DNA from: JBHGXV01 sp041920505
GTDB taxonomy: Bacteria; Bacillota; Bacilli; Brevibacillales; Brevibacillaceae
NCBI GenBank assembly: GCA_041920505.1
Contig: JBHGXV010000056.1
Span: 1 to 5,894 of the forward strand
Reading direction: 5' to 3'
Length of the DNA stretch: 5,894 nucleotides
The translations under genes were made by a program, and so were the position numbers. Below are positions 1-5,894 of this stretch, in pieces; the first letter of the stretch is position 1, and every line of letters begins with the position of its first letter. Below the pieces are notes generated by a model. It was not told the DNA's origin. It worked only from the letters and a program-made list of their open reading frames with translations, and made no database searches.

Positions 1-135
1 CAGCGACCAGTCCACCTCGCCGCGCATGGCTGCCTCGCACGCCTCCATGCTCGCGCGAAACACCGGTTCCGTCGCCAAAAGTTCCCGCGCCATGCCCAGC
101 CACTGCGACCCCTGGCCGGGAAAGACGAACGCGAG
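1..135 (-). other. Acyltransferase (AT) domain, N-terminal fragment
   Basis: Residues about 560-604 of the second PKS. LAFVFPGQGSQWLGMARELL is the opening strand, oxyanion-side glutamine and first helix of a PKS AT. About 100 residues of KS-to-AT linker precede it, with normal features (LLLVSARGEDALRVLAE, ICYTAAMRRTHHDHRLAVVG). The active-site serine and specificity residues are outside the window. Confidence 0.9.
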
Positions 136-1812
136 CTTGGGACGCCGTCCGGTGACGACCCGGCCGCAAGCCAGGCCCGGGCGCGTCTCCTTGCGCAAGA
201 ATGCCGTCAATTTTTCCGCCATCTCTTCCTTGGTCGATCCGACAACCGCCAGCCGGTGATCGTGGTGCGTCCGGCGCATGGCCGCCGTGTAACAAATGTC
301 CGCAAGCGTTCCGTCTCCCGCCAATCGCTCGCGGTACGCTTCTGCGAGCACACGGAGCGCGTCCTCGCCGCGCGCGGAGACGAGCAGAAGCTCGTCGCTT
401 TTGGCTGCGGCCGACACCAATTGCCGCGCGGGCGCTTCCTCCAGCACAACGTGCGCATTGGTGCCGCCGAAACCGAATGAACTGACCGCCGCCAGCCTCG
501 GCTTTCCGCTGTCCGTCCATGGTTCGGGACGGGTGGGTACGAAAAACGGCGTCCGCTCCAGCGAAAGGTTGGGATTCGCCTCGCGAAAGTGCAGATTGGG
601 CGGAATCGTGCGGTGTCTGAGCACCAGCACCGCTTTGATCAACCCGGCGATACCGGCGGCCGCCTCCAGATGGCCGATGTTGGTCTTGACCGCCCCAAGC
701 GCGCAGCGCTGCCCCTGTTTGCGTCCCTGTCCGTAGACGGCGGCCAGCGCCTCCACTTCAATCGGATCGCCGAGCGGCGTCCCTGTGCCGTGCGTTTCGA
801 CATAGGCTACCTCGGCCGGATCGACGCCCGCCTGTTCCACCGCCAGCCGGATCACGTCCTTCTGCGCGTTGACATTGGGAGCGGTCAGACCGCTGGAGCG
901 TCCGTCCTGGTTGACTGCCGTGCCGCGAATCACCGCCAGGATCGGATCGTGGTCGCGCAGGGCGTCGGACAGGCGTTTCAGCACCACCACGCCCCCGCCC
1001 TCGCCGCGAACGAACCCGTCGGCGCGGGCGTCGAAGGTTTTGCAGCGGCCATCCTTGGCCATCATGCCCCACTTGGAGAGTGAAATCGTGCCCGCCGGCG
1101 ACAGCATCAGGTGAACGCCTCCGGCCAGGGCCAGGTTGCACTCGTTCATCTGCAAGCTCCGGCAGGCGAGATGAACTGCCACCAGCGATGACGAGCAGGC
1201 CGTGTCGACAGCAAGAGAGGGACCTCGCAAATCAAGGAGGTACGACAAGCGGCCAACCGCCACGCTGTGTGCGTTGCCCGTGCTGGAATAGGCGCCGATG
1301 GTGGCGAGGTCGGCCAGGTTGATCCAGATGTAGTCACTTGAGGACATCCCGACGAACACGCCGCCCTGTGTCCCCGCCAGCTTTTCCATTGACTGTCCGC
1401 CCCGCTCCAGCGCTTCCCAGGCCATTTCCAACAACAGCCGCTGCTGCGGGTCCATCGCTTGTGCCTCGTGGGGAGGAATGCGGAAAAACGACGCGTCAAA
1501 CTGATCCACCCCGTCCACGACTCCCCCCCAGCGGCTGCTCATCTTGCCTTTCGCCTCCGTGTCCGGATCGAAATACTCGTCCATGTCCCAGCGGGAAGGG
1601 GGGATTTCGCGGATGGCGTCTCTTCCCTCCATCAACAGCCGCCAAAACTCCTCCGGCGTATTCGCTCCCCCCGGGATGCGGCAGGCCATTCCGATCACGG
1701 CAATCGGCTCATGGCGATTCCCGTCCCCAGTCGTTCCTCCCAATAGCCGGGCGAGCATCTGCTTCCGCTCCGGGGAGAGCTGGCCAATCAACTTGAGCAA
1801 CGTGTCACTCAT
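1..1812 (-). CDS. Type I polyketide synthase, N-terminal part (docking helices-KS-linker-start of AT), 3' end outside window
   Basis: This is the next PKS subunit of the assembly line. Its KS should accept the chain from the upstream ACP and catalyse decarboxylative condensation with an extender unit loaded by its own AT. Codon-by-codon translation from ATG 1810-1812 gives 604 residues with no stop. A short helical N-terminus (1-34) precedes the KS (35-459), whose catalytic residues are C206 in DTACSSS, H341 in VETHGTGT and H381 in KTNIGHLEAA. The C-to-H spacings of 135 and 40 residues match elongating modular KS domains. The KS ends with SFGFGGTNAHVVLEEA (445-460). A linker follows, then AT starts at about 560 with FVFPGQGSQW (562-571). 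The window ends before the AT serine (GHSxG), so substrate and downstream domains are unknown. The start is supported by a strong ribosome site and the ATGA overlap with the previous gene. Cysteine at 206 rules out a KSQ-type loading domain. Confidence 0.96.
   Translation of the reverse strand, partial: MSDTLLKLIGQLSPERKQMLARLLGGTTGDGNRHEPIAVIGMACRIPGGANTPEEFWRLLMEGRDAIREIPPSRWDMDEYFDPDTEAKGKMSSRWGGVVDGVDQFDASFFRIPPHEAQAMDPQQRLLLEMAWEALERGGQSMEKLAGTQGGVFVGMSSSDYIWINLADLATIGAYSSTGNAHSVAVGRLSYLLDLRGPSLAVDTACSSSLVAVHLACRSLQMNECNLALAGGVHLMLSPAGTISLSKWGMMAKDGRCKTFDARADGFVRGEGGGVVVLKRLSDALRDHDPILAVIRGTAVNQDGRSSGLTAPNVNAQKDVIRLAVEQAGVDPAEVAYVETHGTGTPLGDPIEVEALAAVYGQGRKQGQRCALGAVKTNIGHLEAAAGIAGLIKAVLVLRHRTIPPNLHFREANPNLSLERTPFFVPTRPEPWTDSGKPRLAAVSSFGFGGTNAHVVLEEAPARQLVSAAAKSDELLLVSARGEDALRVLAEAYRERLAGDGTLADICYTAAMRRTHHDHRLAVVGSTKEEMAEKLTAFLRKETRPGLACGRVVTGRRPKLAFVFPGQGSQWLGMARELLATEPVFRASMEACEAAMRGEVDWSL
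436..1710 (-). other. Ketosynthase (KS) domain, complete
   Basis: Residues 35-459 of the second PKS, from EPIAVIGMACRIPGG to GTNAHVVLEE. Catalytic triad C206/H341/H381. The sequence matches elongating cis-AT KS domains (MDPQQRLLLE, DTACSSSLVAVHLAC, GLTAPN). One local departure is FFRIPPHEAQAMD (109-121), where FFGISPREA-like sequence is usual; the active-site segments are canonical. The domain length is normal. Confidence 0.95.
1711..1812 (-). other. N-terminal docking helices of the second PKS
   Basis: About 34 residues before the KS, containing two short helical segments, TLLKLIGQL and SPERKQMLARLL. The length and pattern resemble the short, class 2-like docking N-termini of non-actinomycete PKS subunits rather than the longer class 1a coiled coil. 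Pairing with the tail of the upstream protein is inferred from gene order. Confidence 0.55.
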
Positions 1813-4800
1813 TGCGAGCCTCCTTCTGCCTTTTCAAACAGCGCAAGCAAGTCTTCTTCCGATTGGCGGTCCAATGCTTCTACGATCGAAGCGAGCAACT
1901 CCATCTCCCCGTCCGCTTCCGTCTGGGACGGGGTGTCGTCTATGGCAACGCCGAGAGACTGGGCCAAATAGGCGACGAGGGCATCCACCGTCGGGTAAGC
2001 CCAGATCAGCGTCGCTTGCAGGGTGAGGCCAAACGCCGCTTCCAGCCGGTTGCGGAACTCCAGGGCCATCAGCGAATCGAAGCCAAGCGTACCAAGCGGT
2101 GCCTGGGGATCGATCGAGGACGGGTCCAGTTTCAGCACCGCTCCGATCTGTTGGCAGACGGTTTCCTCCAACAGATCGCGCCGTTCGGCTGCGGTCGCGG
2201 CGGCAGCCAGTTGTTCAAGCACGCCGCCTGCCGCTTTGTCCCGGGTAACGCCGCTTCGGGCCAGTTCGTCCGCCAGGCGGGCAAACAAGGAAGAGCGGGC
2301 CGCGCGCGGGAAGGATGCAAACCACTGTCCTGCGTCCAGGTGGAACACCCCGGTCTGCGTCCGCCCGTGGGCCAACAGCCGGGCCATGGCCTCGACGCCG
2401 AGCGCGGGCGTGATCATGGTAAACCCTCGCCACGAAAAATCGGTGGCAAGCCCGACCTGCGCCCACGGACCCCAGTTGATGCTGAGCGCGGGCAGCCCCT
2501 GTGCCCTCCGGTAGTGGGCCAGCGCGTCCAAAAAGGCGTTGGCCGCCGAGTAATTTCCTTGTCCCGGCGAACCGACGAGGGCGGCCGCTGACGAGAACAG
2601 CACGAAAAAGTCCATCTCCCGCCCCAGCGTCGCTTCGTGCAAAAGCCAGGCGCCGACCGCTTTCGGCCGCATTACCCGGGCGAGCCGCTCGTTCGTCTGA
2701 TGCAGCAGAATGCCGTCGTCAATCACCCCGGCGGCGTGAATGATCCCGCGCAAGGGCCGCCCCGTCTCGTCGATCTCCCGCATCAGCTCCGCGACCGTCG
2801 CGGGATCGGCGATGTCGCCCAAGCGAACGATTACGTCGCACCCCGTCCGGCGAATCTCAGCCAACGCTTCTTCCGCCTGCGGGGACGGCGCGCTGCGCCC
2901 GATGAGCACAACAGATCCCGCCCCTTGCTTGGCGAGCCAGCGGGCAAACACCAGCCCAAGTCCGCCCAGTCCGCCGGTGACGAGATATGCGGCGTCCCGG
3001 CCCGGTGTCTTGACGCCTGGAAGCACGTCGACGACTTCCCCCTCAGGGAACGTCAGGACAATCTTGCCGATGTGCCTGGCCTGCGCCATGTGGCGGAACG
3101 CCGCCGCCGCTTCGCCAATCGGATACGCGCGGTGCGGCAGCGGGCGGAAGCGGCCGCGCTCCGCTTCGTTCGCCACCTCGCGCAACAGCCTGGCCCCGAG
3201 CGCCGGACGGGCGGCGATGAACGAATCCAGATCAATGGCAAAGAAACTGATGTTTTTATGGAACGGATACAGGCCGACCGTCGTGTTGGCGTAAATGTCC
3301 TTTTTGCCGATTTCCAGGAAACGGCCTCCCGGCGCCAGAATCTCCAGCCCCTTGCGCAATGCCTCGCCAGTCAGCGAGTTGAGCACCAGATCCACCCCTT
3401 GCCCGGCGGTGGCCGCCATCACCTCGTCGGCAAAAGCGGTGCTGCGCGAATCCATCACGTGGCGGATGCCGAGCGAACGCAGGTAGTTCCGTTTTTCCTC
3501 GCTTCCGGCGGTGGCGAACACCTCGGCTCCCGCGGTTTGCGCGATCTGCACAGCGGCAAGCCCTACTCCGCCCGACGCGGCGTGGATCAGCACCCGTTCG
3601 CCTTCGCTGATCCGGCCCAGCGTGCACAGGGCGTAGTAGGCAGTCAGATAGGCGACCGGCAGGGTGGCCGCCTCGATGAAGCTGAGTCCGCGCGGCTTGG
3701 GCGCCACCAGTTGCGCCGAAGTGACGACAAACGAGGAGAAGCTGGACGCGGCCAGCGCGATCACTTCGTCCCCGACGGCGAAGCCATCCACGCCTTCGCC
3801 CACGGCGGTAATCCGTCCGGCGCACTCACCGCCGAGCGGCATTCCTCCGCCTTCGGACGTCTCTTCGGCAGCCGGATAGATCCCCATCGCCTTCATGACA
3901 TCGCTGAAATTAAGTCCGGCAGCCAGCACCTGGATTTCCACCTCGCCGGGACCGGGTTGGCGTCGGGGAATCTGACGCAGGGCCAGTTCGTCGAGAATGC
4001 CGGGCTTTGCCATGTCCAGGCGAAACGCGTCCCGGCCGCATATCGCCCGCTCCGTCTGTGCCGAATTGGCAGTGCTTTCGGCGGGAAGCGCAAGGCGGGC
4101 CAGTCGGCTGACGAACCGCTCGCCGCCTCGCCACGCCACCTCGTCATCACTTGCATCAGCCAGCAGTTCCCTGACCAGGGTCTTGGCTCCGTCTCCCGCC
4201 GCCAGATCCACCAAGGTGGGCCGCACATCCGGATGTTCGTAGGCAACCACCCGGCCAAGCCCCCAGAGCGGCGCGTGCAAGAGCCGTACCGGCTCCGTCG
4301 CCTCCACCGCCTGGGCTTGGCGCGTCACCCAATACAACCGGGGGGATTGGCTCCAACCCGTTTGGACCAGCGCCTGGATGACGGCGAGTGCGCTGCCCGT
4401 AATCCGCTCATTCGTCCGCAAGATGGATGACGGACTCCATTCACCGCCCTCGTCGGCTTCGTTTCCGGCGAGGAAGACAATCCCTCGGCAGTCGGTGCCG
4501 CCGGGGAACCGCTCCCGCAGCCACTGGCCGCTCAGGTCGGCGCAAGCGACCACGGCGCAACGCTGTCCGGCTTGCTCCAACCGGACGGCCACCTCCAGGC
4601 CAAAGCCGCCTTCGTCGTCGACGATCAGCCACTCGCCCCGCTCCCCTGCCGCTGTCGCCGGGGGCAATGGCGCGCGCTCCCACTCGATCTCAAACAGCCA
4701 GTCTTGCGGATCGTTTGCCTGTTTGGCCCGCTCCAGCCGCTGGATGCGAATGCCGTCCGCCTCCAGGATCACCTGTCCGTGTCCGTCCGCGAGCCGGACA

Positions 4801-5894
4801 TCGCCGACAAACGCTCCCGGCTCATCTCCAGGTCGCAGCCGGGTGTAGCTGAAGGCCGCGCTGCGGGGATCGCCGTACAAACGGACACTGTCCACTCCCT
4901 TCGGCAGGTAGGTGTCGCCCGCCGCGTGCTGCCCCTCCGGCATCGCCGCTCCCAACACCTGCAGGCACATGTCAAGAAGCGCCGGGTGAATCTGGTACCC
5001 GTCCGGTTTTCCGACCGCCGGATGGGTGGGCGCGATCGCGCCAAGCGCTTCCCAATCGCGCCGGGCCACTTCGCTGATGCCGGCAAACCCCGGACCGTAC
5101 TCCAGCCCTCCCTCGGCCATTTTGGCGTAAAACGGGCCGCTTTCGACGCGCTCCGTCAACCGCGCCCGCACGTCGGCAAGCGAAAGGGCCTCGACACTTT
5201 CGGATGCGGCTTGTTCTTTGGCTTTTGAGTGCGCATCGGCCAGCCGGATGATGCCTTCGGCGTGCAGGACATGCCCCTCGCTTTTGCGGCTGAACACCTG
5301 AAAGCTGGCTTGGTTCGGCCCGACGGAGCGGAGCACGGTGACGACCGTGACGTCCTCGCCCAACAGCAGCATCTGTCTGAATGCCACCCGCTCCAGGCTG
5401 TGCGCGCCCGGCCCGTACGCTTCCCGAGCGGCGGACAGCGCCATTTCCAGATAGCCTGCGGCGGGAAAGACCGCCATGCCCTGTACCCGATGGTCGTTCA
5501 GATAGGGCAGCCATTCGACCGACAGCGTGTTCTCCCAGAAATGGGTGTGCTCATGCACCGGCGAGGCCAGATGTTGCCCGAGAAGCGGGTGACCGTCCGG
5601 CGCACGCTTCGCTTTCGCCTCCTTTACGTCCACCCAAAAACGCTCCCGCTGCCACGGATAGGCAGGCAGTGTCCGGCAAAGCCGGCCGCTCGGATACCGC
5701 TTGTTCCAAACGACGGGGTACCCTTCACAATGCAGGCGAGCAAGCGTCTCCAGCATCGCCGCCCGCTCCGGCTCCTCGCGGCGAAGCGACGGCAACGCCG
5801 CTCCCTGCTTGCCTGACAAATGGAGGCTCTCCTGCACCGCCGGCAGCAGGATCGGGTGCGGACTCAGTTCGACGAACAGCGTATAGCCGTTTTC
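1809..5894 (-). CDS. Type I polyketide synthase, C-terminal part of a fully reducing module (AT tail-DH-KRs-ER-KR-ACP), 5' end outside window
   Basis: This is a subunit of a modular type I PKS. It extends a polyketide chain by one unit and reduces the new beta-keto group to a methylene, with the intermediate tethered to its ACP in the cytoplasm. The frame is open from the window edge (1361 residues visible, numbered here from the codon at 5892-5894) to TGA at 1809-1811. Domains in order: end of AT with its linker (about 1-89), DH (98-384), structural KR half (399-600), ER (631-949), KR (967-1194), ACP (1240-1314) and a helical tail (1315-1361). All key residues seen are intact: DH H135 and D308, ER NADPH loop 771-783, KR K1078/S1102/Y1115/N1119, ACP S1274. 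There is no C-methyltransferase domain between DH and ER. The true start, KS and AT core lie upstream. A GTG at 5835-5837 is inside AT sequence and is not the start. The stop overlaps the next PKS gene. The family is certain; the product is unknown. Confidence 0.97.
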   Translation of the reverse strand, partial: ENGYTLFVELSPHPILLPAVQESLHLSGKQGAALPSLRREEPERAAMLETLARLHCEGYPVVWNKRYPSGRLCRTLPAYPWQRERFWVDVKEAKAKRAPDGHPLLGQHLASPVHEHTHFWENTLSVEWLPYLNDHRVQGMAVFPAAGYLEMALSAAREAYGPGAHSLERVAFRQMLLLGEDVTVVTVLRSVGPNQASFQVFSRKSEGHVLHAEGIIRLADAHSKAKEQAASESVEALSLADVRARLTERVESGPFYAKMAEGGLEYGPGFAGISEVARRDWEALGAIAPTHPAVGKPDGYQIHPALLDMCLQVLGAAMPEGQHAAGDTYLPKGVDSVRLYGDPRSAAFSYTRLRPGDEPGAFVGDVRLADGHGQVILEADGIRIQRLERAKQANDPQDWLFEIEWERAPLPPATAAGERGEWLIVDDEGGFGLEVAVRLEQAGQRCAVVACADLSGQWLRERFPGGTDCRGIVFLAGNEADEGGEWSPSSILRTNERITGSALAVIQALVQTGWSQSPRLYWVTRQAQAVEATEPVRLLHAPLWGLGRVVAYEHPDVRPTLVDLAAGDGAKTLVRELLADASDDEVAWRGGERFVSRLARLALPAESTANSAQTERAICGRDAFRLDMAKPGILDELALRQIPRRQPGPGEVEIQVLAAGLNFSDVMKAMGIYPAAEETSEGGGMPLGGECAGRITAVGEGVDGFAVGDEVIALAASSFSSFVVTSAQLVAPKPRGLSFIEAATLPVAYLTAYYALCTLGRISEGERVLIHAASGGVGLAAVQIAQTAGAEVFATAGSEEKRNYLRSLGIRHVMDSRSTAFADEVMAATAGQGVDLVLNSLTGEALRKGLEILAPGGRFLEIGKKDIYANTTVGLYPFHKNISFFAIDLDSFIAARPALGARLLREVANEAERGRFRPLPHRAYPIGEAAAAFRHMAQARHIGKIVLTFPEGEVVDVLPGVKTPGRDAAYLVTGGLGGLGLVFARWLAKQGAGSVVLIGRSAPSPQAEEALAEIRRTGCDVIVRLGDIADPATVAELMREIDETGRPLRGIIHAAGVIDDGILLHQTNERLARVMRPKAVGAWLLHEATLGREMDFFVLFSSAAALVGSPGQGNYSAANAFLDALAHYRRAQGLPALSINWGPWAQVGLATDFSWRGFTMITPALGVEAMARLLAHGRTQTGVFHLDAGQWFASFPRAARSSLFARLADELARSGVTRDKAAGGVLEQLAAAATAAERRDLLEETVCQQIGAVLKLDPSSIDPQAPLGTLGFDSLMALEFRNRLEAAFGLTLQATLIWAYPTVDALVAYLAQSLGVAIDDTPSQTEADGEMELLASIVEALDRQSEEDLLALFEKAEGGSQ
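1812..1952 (-). other. C-terminal tail, putative docking region of the first PKS
   Basis: The 47 residues after the ACP form a polar, acidic linker followed by a likely amphipathic helix, MELLASIVEALDRQ then SEEDLLALFEKAEGG. Short C-terminal helices rich in Glu and Leu are common in PKS subunits that dock with a following KS. No thioesterase or other release domain follows, so the chain must pass on. The docking role is inferred from position and composition. Confidence 0.6.
1819..1826 (-). promoter_or_regulatory. Ribosome binding site for the downstream PKS gene, inside the upstream coding sequence
   Basis: Read on the minus strand this is GAAGGAGG, six bases before the ATG at 1812-1810, close to a perfect match to the 16S rRNA anti-Shine-Dalgarno. 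It decides the start of the second gene. The same bases encode the Glu-Gly-Gly near the C-terminus of the first protein (codons GAA GGA GGC). With the ATGA start/stop overlap, this points to translational coupling of the two subunits, which would help keep them in equal amounts. Confidence 0.85.
1953..2177 (-). other. Acyl carrier protein (ACP) domain
   Basis: Residues about 1240-1314. It carries the growing chain on a phosphopantetheine arm attached to S1274 in LGTLGFDSLMALEF, codon 2073-2075. The downstream YPTVDALVAYL is the usual last-helix signature. There is a single ACP, with no tandem duplication. Confidence 0.95.
2313..2996 (-). other. Catalytic ketoreductase (KR) domain, predicted B type
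   Basis: Residues about 967-1194, a short-chain dehydrogenase fold reducing the beta-keto group with NADPH. The cofactor motif TGGLGGLG is at 973-980. The tetrad is K1078, S1102, Y1115 and N1119, with the spacing known for active modular KRs. HAAGVIDDG (1053-1061) carries an Ile-Asp-Asp version of the LDD fingerprint of B-type KRs, and the residue eight before the Tyr is Val, not the A-type Trp. Residue Y+3 is Ala, not Pro, which fits B1. A D-configured hydroxyl is therefore expected; it is then removed by the DH. Confidence 0.9.
3048..4004 (-). other. Enoylreductase (ER) domain
   Basis: Residues about 631-949, an MDR-family reductase using NADPH to saturate the alpha-beta double bond made by DH. 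Visible marks are AAGLNFSDV (658-666), the cofactor loop HAASGGVGLAAVQ (771-783), and FLEIGKKDIY (859-868) followed by FFAIDLD, which contain the Lys and Asp positions usually conserved in PKS ERs. Length and motif order are normal. An acidic, glycine-rich stretch after GIYP (AAEETSEGGG) makes the loop somewhat longer than in the compact actinomycete form. The methyl stereochemistry, if the AT is methylmalonyl-specific, was not assessed. Confidence 0.92.
4095..4700 (-). other. Structural (non-catalytic) half of the ketoreductase
   Basis: Residues about 399-600, between DH and ER. The opening LFEIEWERAPL and the later APLWGLGRVVAYEHPDVRP (541-559) are typical of the truncated Rossmann subdomain that pairs with the catalytic KR half located after the ER. 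It has no NADPH glycine motif and no catalytic Tyr, as expected for this subdomain; it should not be read as a decayed KR. This split arrangement is the usual one in ER-containing modules. Confidence 0.85.
4743..5603 (-). other. Dehydratase (DH) domain, double hotdog
   Basis: Residues about 98-384. It removes water from the beta-hydroxyacyl-ACP to give an enoyl chain. The first hotdog carries the HxxxGxxxxP motif as HRVQGMAVFP with catalytic H135 (G139, P144). The second carries YGPGF (266-270) and HPALLDMCLQ with catalytic D308 and Q312. The N-terminal DGHPLLG is the standard DH opening. Length is normal, and nothing suggests an inactive domain. Confidence 0.93.
5628..5894 (-). other. C-terminal end of acyltransferase domain and post-AT linker
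   Basis: Residues 1-89 of the visible part of the first PKS. The stretch YTLFVELSPHPIL (4-16) is the usual AT C-terminal strand motif, and LPAYPWQRERFW (76-87) is the conserved end of the post-AT linker. The catalytic GHSxG and the extender-unit specificity motif lie upstream of the window, so malonyl or methylmalonyl selection cannot be read here. Confidence 0.9.

Noticed and set aside
436..1710. KSQ-type loading ketosynthase or chain-initiating domain
   Set aside because: The active-site residue is Cys (DTACSSS), not Gln, and both histidines are present, so it is an elongating KS.
1..1812. Possible pseudogene or frameshift in the second PKS
   Set aside because: All 604 triplets from ATG 1812 to position 1 were read and none is a stop. 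KS and AT motifs follow in one frame with normal spacing.
3256..3825. A 189-codon minus-strand open frame in another frame within the ER
   Set aside because: It overlaps the ER cofactor-binding region out of frame, and its product is Arg/Gly-rich without motifs. It is a shadow of the PKS frame.
2637..4430. A 597-codon open frame on the plus strand, antisense to the first PKS
   Set aside because: It lies wholly opposite the ER, KR and structural KR domains, which carry consecutive catalytic motifs. Its translation is Arg/Gln/Gly/His-rich with no recognisable fold or motif. Long antisense frames are expected in GC-rich coding DNA.
4095..4700. Degenerate or inactive KR, or a C-methyltransferase, between DH and ER
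   Set aside because: The segment matches the normal structural KR half of ER-containing modules (APLWGLGR). No SAM-binding glycine motif is seen, and a complete catalytic KR half follows the ER.
5835..5837. GTG as the start of the first PKS gene
   Set aside because: The frame stays open upstream to the window edge and encodes the conserved AT C-terminus (YTLFVELSPHP), so the gene begins outside the window.
1..5894. trans-AT polyketide synthase
   Set aside because: AT sequence occurs in cis in both genes: a C-terminal AT end at the upper edge and an AT start at the lower edge.

Overview
The window lies entirely inside a type I modular polyketide synthase (PKS) locus read on the minus strand. 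Two very large genes, both cut by the window edges, cover every base. There is no intergenic space, RNA gene, mobile element, CRISPR array or promoter in view. Composition is GC-rich (above 60% by eye).

Layout in the direction of transcription (high to low coordinates): the first gene enters the window within the last part of an acyltransferase (AT) and continues through dehydratase (DH), structural ketoreductase half (KRs), enoylreductase (ER), catalytic ketoreductase (KR) and acyl carrier protein (ACP). It ends in a short helical tail at 1809. This is a complete reducing loop with every expected catalytic residue visible, so the module should turn a beta-ketoacyl thioester into a saturated methylene. 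The second gene starts at 1812 in an ATGA overlap with the stop of the first, behind a strong Shine-Dalgarno sequence. It encodes a short helical N-terminus, a complete ketosynthase (KS) with a Cys-His-His active site, a linker, and the first part of an AT that leaves the window at position 1. I translated this second frame triplet by triplet over 604 codons and found no stop or frameshift.

The genes work as consecutive subunits of one assembly line. The ACP at the end of the first protein should hand its fully reduced chain to the KS at the start of the second, helped by the tail/N-terminus docking pair and by coupled translation. Both modules carry AT sequence in cis, so this is a cis-AT system. 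The long coiled-coil N-terminus typical of actinomycete class 1a docking is absent. The short N-terminus and textbook AAGGAGG ribosome site fit a non-actinomycete host; a GC-rich Firmicute is one possibility, and myxobacterial or other bacterial origins are not excluded. The product cannot be named because AT specificity motifs, loading module and release domain lie outside the window.

I see no evidence for a new kind of biological system. The novelty, if any, would be in the compound made.
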